DNA of 40,527 bases, from the NCBI GenBank assembly GCA_964634615.1, contig CAZWLQ010000005.1, positions 1 to 40,527 on the forward strand, given 5' to 3'. The translations under genes and the position numbers were made by a program. Origin of the DNA: EsbW-18 sp964634615. Its GTDB lineage: Bacteria; Patescibacteriota; Minisyncoccia; Phycocordibacterales; EsbW-18. The notes under the pieces were generated by a model that saw only the letters and a program-made list of their open reading frames with translations, had not been told where the DNA came from and did not search any database. Positions 23,038 through 30,228 of the stretch are shown in pieces; the first letter of the stretch is position 1; the number at the start of each line of letters is the position of its first letter.

Positions 23038-23322
23038 CTATAGTATTTTCTTCACGCGAACATAGTTTCCCTCTCTCGCAGGTGCCTGTGCCAAAATCGC
23101 ATCAGTGTAGACACCGCTCTCATGAGGATTGATGTCGTCGCGAAATACGTTGAAGACCGCCCCTGTCTGTGGAACGTGCGCGTCACCCTCGTTTTTAGCG
23201 CCTTGAATCTGCTCAACGAATCCGAGGATATTTTCGCTCTCTTTAGCAAGTGATTCCGCCTCTTCGGTCGAGAGGTCAATACGGGCAAGCTTTGAAAGTG
23301 CCTGGATGTCTGGTTTGGTCAT
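23038..23322 (-). CDS. gatC: Asp/Glu-tRNA amidotransferase subunit C
   Basis: 94 aa, typical GatC: helical N-terminus (ALSKLARIDLSTEEAESLAKE), hinge (FVEQIQGAKNEGDAHVPQTG) and a tail with VFRDDINPHESG. It wraps and stabilises the GatA-GatB pair. ATG at 23322 has -10 TAAACT 10 nt upstream, so the leader is near zero. First gene of gatC-gatA. Confidence 0.94.
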   Translation of the reverse strand: MTKPDIQALSKLARIDLSTEEAESLAKESENILGFVEQIQGAKNEGDAHVPQTGAVFNVFRDDINPHESGVYTDAILAQAPAREGNYVRVKKIL

Positions 23323-23420
23323 ACGTGGAGCCAGTTTAGCATGATTTTTAGTTGTGATGATAGACAAAATAGCTATCAAAAAGGGTGGTGCTATAGTTTA
23401 GAAAGACAAAGGAGGAAACC

Positions 23421-23711
23421 ATGCCACCGAAAAAGAAGTCTAAAAGATCGTCGGGCGAAGTACCGCCAATCAAGCCCGTGGCTGTTGCACTCAAGGATTG
23501 GCCTGCGCATGCAAAAAGGACTCTTGAGGAAATCGAGAGGAGCGAGCGCTTGACCGCAGCAGACATGGCGGTGACCATCAACGCTCGTCCGCCAGAGGAA
23601 GAAGTTCCTACGCCTCGTTTTCCGTGGCAGAAGGAGCTTCGCGAGCGAGCAAAGCGAGCGCGTGCTGGTGAGCAGATCACCGCAAAAGATCTCAGCATTG
23701 TTGTTCGATGA
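23421..23711 (+). CDS. Orphan basic protein with an internal repeat
   Basis: A 96-aa Lys/Arg/Pro-rich protein. Two related segments are visible: EIERSERLTAADMAVTINAR (about 36-55) and RARAGEQITAKDLSIVVR (about 79-96), sharing (L/I)TA-x-D-(M/L)-(A/S)-(V/I). The start is sure: SD AAAGGAGG 7 nt before ATG. -10 TATAGT is 24 nt upstream, with no good -35. The hairpin GCCCCGA/TCGGGGC follows at 23730-23748. Divergent from gatC. No family recognised. Confidence 0.62.
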   Translation: MPPKKKSKRSSGEVPPIKPVAVALKDWPAHAKRTLEEIERSERLTAADMAVTINARPPEEEVPTPRFPWQKELRERAKRARAGEQITAKDLSIVVR

Positions 23712-23729
23712 CCTTCCTGTTCTTTGATA

Positions 23730-23748
23730 GCCCCGACTTGTTCGGGGC
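23730..23748 (+). terminator. Possible terminator of the 96-aa orphan
   Basis: GCCCCGA/TCGGGGC, 5-nt loop, followed by a poor T-tract. Confidence 0.5.
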
Positions 23749-23761
23749 ATTTGCGTTGTAT

Positions 23762-23796
23762 AAAAAAGAAAAAGGCCCCGCAGGCGATGCGGGGCC
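23762..23796 (-). terminator. Terminator of duplicated unit, copy A
   Basis: GGCCCCGC/GCGGGGCC then TTTTTCTTTTTT on the minus strand. Flanks match those of the copy B terminator (AAAAGAAAAAGGCCCCGC and TGGAAAACGA). Confidence 0.9.
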
Positions 23797-23823
23797 GATG
23801 GAAAACGAACAGACCGAGAAAAA

Positions 23824-24396
23824 CTAAGCGGCGGGTTTAGAAGCGTCCTTCAGCGCCGCAGGAACGAAGTCCTTGAAGGAGGCGTCCGGCTTGAGGTCTT
23901 TGTAGCCAAGCCCAATGGCAGCGTCCCGCAACTCGCGGAAACAGCCGACCACACGAAGAAATGTCTCCTTCTTCTCCACCACCTTCAGTTGAGCGAGATT
24001 CTCGCCATCACCACTGTCGGCGCATGCGAGCGCACGCTCCGCATCGTTTAGTTCGAGGTTGGCAAGCCAGGCTCCAGATGCCAGTCTCGAAAGGTGCGCG
24101 AAGATGACTTCGAAGTCGACGCAGTATTTCCTGATGATCAGCTCACGTCGGTAGTTGCCGGCGATGTCTCCGTCCATCAGGTTGATCGGAACGAAGAAAA
24201 GGAAGGCGTTGACGGCTGCAACACCGATCGAAAGAAGGATCTTGGCATCTGTCTTGAGGCCGAAATCACTTTTCGCGATCAACAAGATCAGCGCGGCTGT
24301 GAGCAACAACCAACCGACCTTTCCGATCACTTCCGCAAACCGGCGCTCGAACTTAAGGTTTCTCATCTCCTTGCTGACATCACACTTGGTGGACAT
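23824..24396 (-). CDS. Two-helix membrane orphan, duplicated unit copy A
   Basis: 190 aa: a short basic N-terminus, membrane helices at about 27-41 and 53-74, and a ~115-residue cytoplasmic or exposed helical tail. Near the end, VEKKETFLRVVGCFRELRDAAIGLGYK resembles AERKARFWAFHALAKQLGYK of the neighbouring gene at 24623-25177. Both also carry an acidic Cys-Ala-Asp stretch earlier (ALACADSGDG and KCADPAAADD). They are diverged paralogues. SD AGAAGGAGAA precedes ATG. The 104-nt leader is structured. No family recognised; membrane-associated function unknown. Confidence 0.7.
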   Translation of the reverse strand: MSTKCDVSKEMRNLKFERRFAEVIGKVGWLLLTAALILLIAKSDFGLKTDAKILLSIGVAAVNAFLFFVPINLMDGDIAGNYRRELIIRKYCVDFEVIFAHLSRLASGAWLANLELNDAERALACADSGDGENLAQLKVVEKKETFLRVVGCFRELRDAAIGLGYKDLKPDASFKDFVPAALKDASKPAA

Positions 24397-24410
24397 CCAC
24401 TTCTCCTTCT

Positions 24411-24464
24411 CCCGCTATCGCGGGACTTAGTTCCCGCCACAACGGCCAAGTGAGATCGACTCAC
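24411..24464 (-). promoter_or_regulatory. Candidate cis-regulatory RNA in leader A
   Basis: Read 5'-3' on the minus strand: hairpin P1 GTGAG-TCGAT-CTCAC (24464-24450), then GCGGGA-ACTAAG-TCCCGC (24437-24420), whose 3' strand can instead pair as CCCGC-GATA-GCGGG (24424-24411). The alternative stem ends directly at the SD AGAAGGAG. The 26-bp block 24420-24445 is identical to 25198-25223 in leader B. Confidence 0.6.
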
Positions 24465-24505
24465 TAGAAGAGACGGTCGGCGCCTCTCAAGGAACTTTCG
24501 GAAAG

Positions 24506-24534
24506 ATAGTGCTCCGAAAAATAAGTGTTGTCAA
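24506..24534 (-). promoter_or_regulatory. Promoter and dyad, copy A
   Basis: Minus strand: TTGACA, 17 nt, CACTAT. The inverted repeat TTTCGGA...TCCGAAA flanks the -10 box and could be an operator. Sequence 24481-24534 matches 25259-25312 with few changes. Confidence 0.65.
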
Positions 24535-24566
24535 GATTATCCGAGGGGGTTCATCCGTATGTATAA

Positions 24567-24596
24567 AAGAAAAAGGCCCCGCGTCGCGTGCGGGGC
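24567..24596 (-). terminator. Terminator of duplicated unit, copy B
   Basis: GCCCCGC/GCGGGGC followed by CTTTTTCTTTT on the minus strand. It is homologous to the copy A terminator. Confidence 0.9.
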
Positions 24597-24622
24597 TGAA
24601 TGGAAAACGAGAGGCGGAGATA

Positions 24623-25177
24623 TCAGGAATCCGTTTCAGCAACCTCCGCGACGGGGGTCTTGTAGGCGGCCGAGGTAGCTTCGACCTTGTAGCCAAGCTG
24701 CTTGGCTAGGGCGTGGAATGCCCAGAACCTCGCCTTGCGCTCAGCGACGCTTCTTTTCGCATGCCACAACAGGCCGTGCATCTCTTCTGAATTGTCGTCT
24801 GCGGCAGCAGGATCAGCACACTTTCGACTCTCCGCCCGTTCTTGAAGAAGTACGACCTCCCGATCGAAAGCAGCTTCAAGATAGGAGTAAAGCTCCCGCA
24901 GTGTGGCATCGACGAGCGGGCTGAGGGTGAGCATCTGCCTAAAACGGATTTCCTTCTCCAGCCGTCGATGGACTGGCAAGGAGCATAGGGACTTGAGAAA
25001 GGTGATCCCAAGGAAGAAGGTGCTGAGAGTGATCCAGACGAACCACCCTTGTCCCTCCTTCACACTGGGGCCAAGGACCCACGATGCTAAGAAGGAGCTC
25101 CCCAATACCAGGATCCAGTAAAAAATGCGTAGTCGCTTCACATCCTTGCTCTTCATGAACTGCTCGTAACCAGACAT
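24623..25177 (-). CDS. Two-helix membrane orphan, duplicated unit copy B
   Basis: 184 aa: membrane helices at about 19-36 (YWILVLGSSFLASWVLG) and 45-65 (WFVWITLSTFFLGITFLKSL), then a helical tail with LEKEIRFRQMLTLSPLVDAT and an acidic Cys-Ala-Asp stretch. Overall layout and length match the gene at 23824-24396, although direct identity is low. The promoter, leader and terminator are much better conserved than the proteins. SD GGGGGAGG lies 8 nt before ATG. No family recognised. Confidence 0.7.
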   Translation of the reverse strand: MSGYEQFMKSKDVKRLRIFYWILVLGSSFLASWVLGPSVKEGQGWFVWITLSTFFLGITFLKSLCSLPVHRRLEKEIRFRQMLTLSPLVDATLRELYSYLEAAFDREVVLLQERAESRKCADPAAADDNSEEMHGLLWHAKRSVAERKARFWAFHALAKQLGYKVEATSAAYKTPVAEVAETDS

Positions 25178-25188
25178 CTGCTGCCTCC

Positions 25189-25242
25189 CCCGCCATAGCG
25201 GGACTTAGTTCCCGCCACAACGGATCTCGGAGCTCTTCTCCG
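25189..25242 (-). promoter_or_regulatory. Candidate cis-regulatory RNA in leader B
   Basis: Same design as leader A. P1 is CGGAG-AAGAG-CTCCG (25242-25228), different in sequence but with the same stem and loop lengths and the same distance to the shared block. Then GCGGGA-ACTAAG-TCCCGC (25215-25198) competes with CCCGC-TATG-GCGGG (25202-25189), which abuts the SD. Confidence 0.6.
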
Positions 25243-25283
25243 AAACAGAGACGCTCTTCGCCTCTCAAGGAACTTTCGAAAAG

Positions 25284-25312
25284 ATAGTGCTCCGAAAAGT
25301 AGACGTTGTCAA
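25284..25312 (-). promoter_or_regulatory. Promoter and dyad, copy B
   Basis: Minus strand: TTGACA, 17 nt, CACTAT, with dyad TTTCG...CGAAA around the -10. The leader is about 100 nt. Confidence 0.65.
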
Positions 25313-25321
25313 TAGTTTCTC

Positions 25322-25353
25322 CTCTTCTCTGTTTCTGCAGAAATAGAGAAGAG
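25322..25353 (-). terminator. ligA terminator-like palindrome
   Basis: CTCTTCTCT-x-TTTCTGCAGAAA-x-AGAGAAGAG, a 32-bp near-perfect palindrome just after the ligA stop. The T-run is weak. Confidence 0.6.
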
Positions 25354-25361
25354 TATTTTAT

Positions 25362-27356
25362 TTACAGGAGTTTTTTGAATTCTGCTTCAGTCAAAATCTT
25401 TACACCGAGTTTTTGTGCCTCAATGTATTTAGTTCCTGGGTCATCGCCTGCAACAACGTAGTCGGTTTTCTTTGAGACCGAGGAGGAAACCTTCCCACCC
25501 TGACCACGAATCAAATCCCCCGCTTCATCCCTGCTCATAGAAGAGAGCGTGCCCGTGAGCACGAATGTTTTGCCGGTGAGTTTCCCCCCAGCGACTCGTT
25601 CTTCTTTTTCGAGTGTGATGTGCGTCATGAGTCGTTCAAGCAGTCGTGCGTTTGCATCATCGCGAAGCCATGCGTAGAGAGAGCCAGCGACGATTGGTCC
25701 GACGCCATCAATTTCCGTGAGCGCGTCGAGTGTCATGTTCTTCAATTTCTCAAGTGTGCCTGCGTGCTCCGCAATAATCCGTGCGGTCTCCTCCCCCACG
25801 TGTGGAATAGAGAGCGCGACCAAAAATCGTGAGAGTTTGAGTCGCTTTGATTTTTCTACTCCTTCGAGCAAGTTGTCTGCGGACTTCTCTGCAAAACGTG
25901 GCAGCGCGAGGAGGTCTTCTTTGGTTACCGTGAAGATGTCGTCAAAGTCATCCACCAACCCTTCCTCAAGAAAGAGCTTCACGTTCTCCTTACCCATTCC
26001 TTCGATATCAAAGCCGTGCTTGCCCGCAAAGTGTTCGAATTGTCGCCTGCGTTGATCAAACGATCCCTTGTGCACGCATCGCCACGCAGCTTCGCCAGGC
26101 ACGCGCTCAATTGACCCATCGCCTCCGCAGAGCTGTGGAACTTTTTTTGGGAACGACCATTTCTTTTCTTTGCCGGTACGAAATTCTATGAGCACTTTCA
26201 CGACTTCAGGGATTACATCGCCCGCGCGTTGAAGCACGATGGTGTCGCCGATTCGCAAATCAAGCTCTTTGATGAAGTCTTCGTTGTGCAAGGTCGCACG
26301 AGAGACCATCGCCCCACCAACGAACACCGGACGCATCTTTGCAACCGGGGTGAGGACGCCAGTGCGCCCCACCTGAAGCGTTATGTCTTCAATCACGGTC
26401 GTTACCTGCTCTGCCGGGAATTTGTATGCGACCCCGAAGCGAGGGGCCTTTGCGGTGTGGCCGAGTGAGCGCTGGTGTGCGACATCGTTCACTTTGAGTA
26501 CCACGCCGTCAATGTGATATGCGTTGCCGTGCCGACGCTCAATCGCATCTGCGTAATAGCTTTCGATTTCATCTTCCGTTTTGAGAATTTTGTAGTGCGC
26601 GTTCACCGAGAATCCCAAACGCTTGAGGAGTTTCAATTCCTCTTCTTGGGATGCGAGTAGTTGGTCGGACGCGTCAATGTCATAAACAAACGTGCGGATG
26701 TCTCGCGATGCGGTAACCGCTGGATCAAGCTGGCGCACCGAACCCGCGGCAGCGTTTCGTGTGTTTACGAATAATTGCTCGCTCGCTTTTTCGCGAAGCG
26801 CGTTTATGCGATCCAGTTCTTCTTGCGGAAGCCACACCTCGCCGATTGCGATTAAGCTTCTGGGTTCTTTAAGTTTTTGCGGAACATCTTTGATAGTGCG
26901 CACAGTGTGCGTGATGTCCTCCCCCACCTCTCCATTACCGCGGGTTGCCGCTCGTGTAAGCAGTCCGTTCTTGTAGGTCAAAATTACTTTAAGCCCGTCA
27001 ATCTTTTCCTCTGCACAAAAAGAAACTGTGGCGGATGAAGGAAGACCTTTTTTTACGCGCTCGATCCACGCGGAAAGTTCCTCACGATTGAACACGTTGT
27101 CGAATGAATATTGACGAACATCGTGGCGGACTTTTGCGAATGCTTCCGAAGCCTCACCTCCAACCTTCTCGGTGACGCTCTTCTTCGGTTTAAGCGTCGG
27201 GTAGGTTGCTTCAAGTGTGAGTGCCTCCTTCACCAACGCGTCATACGCCTCATCCGATATCTCGGGGGTGTCCTTGGCGTGATACAGGTCAGCGTGCCTC
27301 GCAATCTCTTTCGTGAGGGTTTCGTATCGTTTTTTTATATCTGCCGAGGGCTTCAT
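25362..27356 (-). CDS. ligA: NAD+-dependent DNA ligase
   Basis: 664 aa with every LigA domain. Ia NAD-binding is at about 1-65 (YETLTKEIARHADLYH, DEAYDALVKEAL). The adenylation domain has Lys118 in EEKIDG, the OB fold starts near TLQVGRTGVLTPVAKMRPV, then the zinc finger, HhH repeats (SRFLVALSIPHVGEETA, LTEIDGVGPIVAGSLYAW), and BRCT at the end (KTFVLTGTLSSMSRDEA). It seals nicks in replication and repair. The zinc finger keeps only Cys410 and Cys427; the other two positions are near Pro407 and Ser432. -10 TACAAT lies 8 nt before ATG, so it is probably leaderless. Confidence 0.97.
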   Translation of the reverse strand: MKPSADIKKRYETLTKEIARHADLYHAKDTPEISDEAYDALVKEALTLEATYPTLKPKKSVTEKVGGEASEAFAKVRHDVRQYSFDNVFNREELSAWIERVKKGLPSSATVSFCAEEKIDGLKVILTYKNGLLTRAATRGNGEVGEDITHTVRTIKDVPQKLKEPRSLIAIGEVWLPQEELDRINALREKASEQLFVNTRNAAAGSVRQLDPAVTASRDIRTFVYDIDASDQLLASQEEELKLLKRLGFSVNAHYKILKTEDEIESYYADAIERRHGNAYHIDGVVLKVNDVAHQRSLGHTAKAPRFGVAYKFPAEQVTTVIEDITLQVGRTGVLTPVAKMRPVFVGGAMVSRATLHNEDFIKELDLRIGDTIVLQRAGDVIPEVVKVLIEFRTGKEKKWSFPKKVPQLCGGDGSIERVPGEAAWRCVHKGSFDQRRRQFEHFAGKHGFDIEGMGKENVKLFLEEGLVDDFDDIFTVTKEDLLALPRFAEKSADNLLEGVEKSKRLKLSRFLVALSIPHVGEETARIIAEHAGTLEKLKNMTLDALTEIDGVGPIVAGSLYAWLRDDANARLLERLMTHITLEKEERVAGGKLTGKTFVLTGTLSSMSRDEAGDLIRGQGGKVSSSVSKKTDYVVAGDDPGTKYIEAQKLGVKILTEAEFKKLL

Positions 27357-27364
27357 GTGGGTCT

Positions 27365-27370
27365 ATTGTA
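27365..27370 (-). promoter_or_regulatory. ligA -10 box, leaderless spacing
   Basis: TACAAT on the minus strand, 8 nt before the ligA ATG; no convincing -35. Confidence 0.5.
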
Positions 27371-27437
27371 CAGGGGTCAAGCACCTTTTTCCTCTCGTCA
27401 TCAAAAAGAGCAAGCACCTGACCCATCACTCGTTTTG

Positions 27438-27465
27438 TTGACAATACGAACTATTCATGTACAAC
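27438..27465 (+). promoter_or_regulatory. Promoter of the 58-aa membrane peptide
   Basis: Consensus -35 TTGACA, 16 nt, -10 TACAAC; leader of about 27 nt with SD GAGGAGGAG. Confidence 0.65.
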
Positions 27466-27498
27466 GTACATCAAACAGTACCTTCCGAGGAGGAGCCA

Positions 27499-27675
27499 AT
27501 GAATCGCGAGAAGGCCTTCAGGAACCAGAGAATGCAGGATTTCTCTCAACTGCTGAAGTTCCTGGTGAGGGTGGGGGCGGTGGCGTTTTTCTCATTCTTC
27601 CTCTATCAGAATCTTTCGAAGCCGATCCGGGGTTTCCTGCACTCTGGGCACAACTCCGTCCAAGCCTACCAGTAG
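27499..27675 (+). CDS. Small membrane peptide, 58 aa
   Basis: Basic N-terminus (MNREKAFRNQRMQDFSQLLK), one membrane helix at about 22-40 (FLVRVGAVAFFSFFLYQNLS), and a short polar tail. Start set by SD GAGGAGG 6-12 nt before ATG; an in-frame ATG 42 nt upstream overlaps the -10 box and is rejected. It has its own promoter and a strong terminator. It lies between divergent ligA and the end of the pilus cluster. No family recognised. Confidence 0.68.
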   Translation: MNREKAFRNQRMQDFSQLLKFLVRVGAVAFFSFFLYQNLSKPIRGFLHSGHNSVQAYQ

Positions 27676-27696
27676 CTTCTGGTGTGGCATGACACA

Positions 27697-27736
27697 GCCC
27701 GTAATCTCATGCGTGAGATTGCGGGCATCGTTTTTT
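27697..27736 (+). terminator. Terminator of the 58-aa peptide gene
   Basis: GCCCG-TAATCTCA / TGAGATTG-CGGGC with one wobble and a 4-nt loop, then ATCGTTTTTT. It faces the convergent end of the pilus cluster. Confidence 0.88.
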
Positions 27737-28964
27737 AATAGGTTGCGCGAATCGCACGTTCAACACGGCGCGGGTCATCCATATCACAGGAATTGTAGCC
27801 ACGAGAAATGATAGTGGTTGTTGCTGCCGTTTTCGCCACCTCAATGGTTGCACAACGATTGTTCGCCAGAACAATATCAAATGTGGTTGATGCGCTGTCA
27901 GTTGTCGTTGAAACGTCCCAGCCAGTCTCAACATCCCATCCTGTTGCAGGGTCCGTAATGTCTGCGCCGAGACATGTCGCATTGCTTCCCTGCGCTACCG
28001 GTTGAACAAACATCAGGTTCGATTCTCTGTCATAAAGTTTTTCAATCTCTGTTTCTGAAAGCGCGCGGTTATAGAGTCGAACATCATCAATTGATCCACC
28101 CGTTAGTAATGAGGCGCTGTTTCGGGCTCCAATACCATAACTTTCATTCCTATCAGCAACATTTCCCGATCCCGTGTTTTGAATGTATGTTGTTTCTTCG
28201 TTTCCATTTACATACAGTTCAACGTTCGTACCATCATATGTCCACGCAATGTGGTACCACACACCCGGAGCGGCAACGGTCGTTGAGTCCGCAATATCCG
28301 ATCCTGTGTCACTATCAATACGAATACGGAATTTACTGCCACCACCTGTTCCTTGCATCTGCATTTGTACTTCAATGTTATTGCTCTGCGACACCAACAT
28401 TTGTTGATTTTCAACAGCAAGAAACTGCACCCAGAGCGACCCGCTCACCTCATCGGTGTAGTCAATGTCGGGAGTAAGGACAAAGTCGTTGATACCATCA
28501 AAAGAAATCGCGTCGCCAATCTGTCCATCAACCCAAGCAACGTTCGGATCCATATTCGTAAGTATGCCAACATTTCCCTGACCACTACTGTCAACCGCAA
28601 CCGCTGAGCCCGAGCCGTCTTCAAACCGCCAGTACCCCACGAGACTGTTCGCGAGACTGTCACCATAAAAACCAAACGCCGGTGATGAGAGCGCGTCATG
28701 TTTCAAATCCCAGTAGAGCGCGCATTCAAGACCTGTATCCGCAGCATAAAAGGCGTTCGCCGACTCGCGCGCACCGGATGAGAGAATCAGCTCTTTAAAT
28801 GTGATGTTAAAAATGGCGATACCGATTGCCAGCAACAGCGACGCGGTCAAAACAGCATAGAAAAGGGTAAATCCCTTCTGCTGCGCAGAAGTCTCAAATT
28901 TCAAATTCAAGATTCCAAGGGAATTCTTTCTTTGAAAACTTTTTTTTGTTTTGAACTTGAACAT
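27735..28964 (-). CDS. Minor prepilin (PilX/GspK-like) with inserted LamG domain
   Basis: 409 aa. Leader of 31 residues ending QQKG, then mature FTLFYAVLTASLLLAIGIAI, the class III pilin helix. Position +5 is Tyr rather than Glu, as in tip pilins of the GspK/PilX group. After an alpha-1 extension (AFYAADTGLECALYWDL) a ConA/LamG-like jellyroll fills about 108-312: LVGYWRFEDGSG, VDGQIGDAISFDG, WYHIAWTYDGTNVELYVNG, IDDVRLYNRALSETEIEKLY. The pilin C-terminal part then resumes to 409. It is probably a tip adhesin binding a glycan or protein. Last gene of the minus-strand pilus cluster. Confidence 0.82.
   Translation of the reverse strand: MFKFKTKKSFQRKNSLGILNLKFETSAQQKGFTLFYAVLTASLLLAIGIAIFNITFKELILSSGARESANAFYAADTGLECALYWDLKHDALSSPAFGFYGDSLANSLVGYWRFEDGSGSAVAVDSSGQGNVGILTNMDPNVAWVDGQIGDAISFDGINDFVLTPDIDYTDEVSGSLWVQFLAVENQQMLVSQSNNIEVQMQMQGTGGGSKFRIRIDSDTGSDIADSTTVAAPGVWYHIAWTYDGTNVELYVNGNEETTYIQNTGSGNVADRNESYGIGARNSASLLTGGSIDDVRLYNRALSETEIEKLYDRESNLMFVQPVAQGSNATCLGADITDPATGWDVETGWDVSTTTDSASTTFDIVLANNRCATIEVAKTAATTTIISRGYNSCDMDDPRRVERAIRATY
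28885..28922. repeat. GGAATTTG-type repeat inside a prepilin leader
   Basis: This segment is homologous to 29508-29545 and encodes part of the leader peptide (LGILNLKFETSAQ). Both begin GCAGAA and end near CCAAGG on the plus strand. Confidence 0.6.
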
Positions 28965-28973
28965 TGGATTTTA

Positions 28974-28994
28974 TTTGGAGCTTGGTGTTTGGAA
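28974..28994. repeat. GGAATTTG-type intergenic repeat
   Basis: A 21-bp exact match to 29603-29623, within the gap between the LamG prepilin and the PilV-like gene. Confidence 0.75.
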
Positions 28995-29011
28995 CCTGGA
29001 TTTTATTCTTT

Positions 29012-29593
29012 CTACTGCCAATTCAGCAAATACTCGTCCGCTTCAACACTGCGAGAAATAAGACCGTCATACCATGACACCGAGACCACGACATGCATCT
29101 CGATACCTGAGATAGACTCCTCTATCGTAATGTCTCGAGTAAATTTTGTTTCCTTCCAATCAGAGCCACTGCCGTACCCATAGAGACCTGTTTCTTCGTT
29201 ATAACTCATCGGTCCGCACTCCTTACCGCACGATTCAACCTCGTTTTGTGGCACGTCAATGACGCATAAGCCGTCGAGACACGCATCAATGCCCAAGAGC
29301 CAGTCATCCCCTGAAAGAATGTTTGTATCACGAGTGTTTCTGATGTATTCAATTCCCTCTTGAATGAGGTAGGTGCCGACAACTTGATCACGCGCGATAC
29401 GTGATGCGGTCAGTCCTTGAGAACCAAGTGTCAGTGGCGCAGCAACCGCCATGAGCAACACCGTGATTGCGACCAGGGTTTCAATCAGGGTAAATCCTCG
29501 CTGTTTCGCAGAAAATCCAAAATACAAATTCCAAATGCCAAGGAGGTTTTGTTGCAGTGTTTTTGATTCTCTTGTGTTTGGAATTTGTGTCAT
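29012..29593 (-). CDS. Minor prepilin, PilV/GspI-like
   Basis: 193 aa. Long leader of 33 residues ending AKQRG, then FTLIETLVAITVLLMAVAAP with Glu at +5. The mature domain carries alpha-1 extension SQGLTASRIARDQVVGTYLIQEGIEYIRN and a Cys-rich beta region (CLDGLCVID, ESCGKECGP) that could hold two disulphides. The N-terminal pattern matches PilV/GspI minor pilins. A pseudopilus-tip role is inferred from order in the cluster. Confidence 0.82.
   Translation of the reverse strand: MTQIPNTRESKTLQQNLLGIWNLYFGFSAKQRGFTLIETLVAITVLLMAVAAPLTLGSQGLTASRIARDQVVGTYLIQEGIEYIRNTRDTNILSGDDWLLGIDACLDGLCVIDVPQNEVESCGKECGPMSYNEETGLYGYGSGSDWKETKFTRDITIEESISGIEMHVVVSVSWYDGLISRSVEADEYLLNWQ
29508..29545. repeat. 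GGAATTTG-type repeat inside a prepilin leader
   Basis: Encodes LLGIWNLYFGFSA of the leader peptide, homologous to 28885-28922. Confidence 0.6.
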
Positions 29594-29623
29594 TGGAATT
29601 TGTTTGGAGCTTGGTGTTTGGAA
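29594..29623. repeat. GGAATTTG-type intergenic repeat
   Basis: Contains the 21-mer shared with 28974-28994, and a 20-mer shared in inverted orientation with 36751-36770. Confidence 0.75.
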
Positions 29624-29633
29624 TTTCTAGTAT

Positions 29634-30218
29634 TTATCTATCCAAGATTCGTTGGCTGACCAGTGTTTGCAAATCAAACCGTGTCTGTGTACGCGCATCG
29701 CCGGCAACGCCCGAAAGAACGATCAGTACTCGTGGTTGATTTGTGTCGCTTTCGCTCTCTCCATCGGCATAAAATTTTAACCTCTCGATAGTGACGTCTG
29801 GTGCGGTAAGTGCATAAAATGCGCCCGCAGAACCTTCTCGTCGTTCGATGCGGTTCGTTGCTTGGTTCAAACGATACGTGATGTCTTCTCCGTCAGTGCT
29901 CGTGAACATAAACTCTGTTGATCCGCTCGTCGCACAGGACGACACGCCACAGTCGTAGTTAGTTCCAACGCGTATCGCGCGTGTCATTGAATCAAGAGAA
30001 AAGTTAAGGTTATTCATAACCGCTTTCACCGCCTGCGCCTTTCTGTTTGCGCCAAGAATTGTTACGAGTGACCCCGTCGCAATAACCATCACGATAGAAA
30101 AAATGAAGATGGAGACAATCATCTCAATCAAGGTGAAGCCCCCATTACCGCGCACCATAGAGCACGGAGTGTATTGCGAAGGTGCGAGTATTTTTTTGTT
30201 ACATGGTTTGTGATACAT
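29634..30218 (-). CDS. Minor prepilin, PilW/GspJ-like
   Basis: 194 aa from ATG at 30218. A GTG lies 9 nt earlier, and an internal ATG at 30158 would give a compact 7-residue leader (MVRGNGG). The cleavage site GNGG-FTLIEMIVSIFIFSIVMVIA has Glu at +5. The mature region has LNFSLDSMTRAIRVGTNYDCG, typical of PilW/GspJ, a disulphide-capable CGVSSC, and a beta domain. The upstream GspH-like gene stops at 30229, so the two are translationally adjacent. Confidence 0.78.
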   Translation of the reverse strand: MYHKPCNKKILAPSQYTPCSMVRGNGGFTLIEMIVSIFIFSIVMVIATGSLVTILGANRKAQAVKAVMNNLNFSLDSMTRAIRVGTNYDCGVSSCATSGSTEFMFTSTDGEDITYRLNQATNRIERREGSAGAFYALTAPDVTIERLKFYADGESESDTNQPRVLIVLSGVAGDARTQTRFDLQTLVSQRILDR

Positions 30219-30228
30219 GCTGTGCACC

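Noticed and set aside
23348..23750. Minus-strand frames over the 96-aa orphan
   Set aside because: No start signals. The plus-strand gene has a strong SD.
27457..27498. Upstream ATG start for the 58-aa membrane peptide
   Set aside because: It coincides with the -10 box, while the downstream ATG has a perfect SD.
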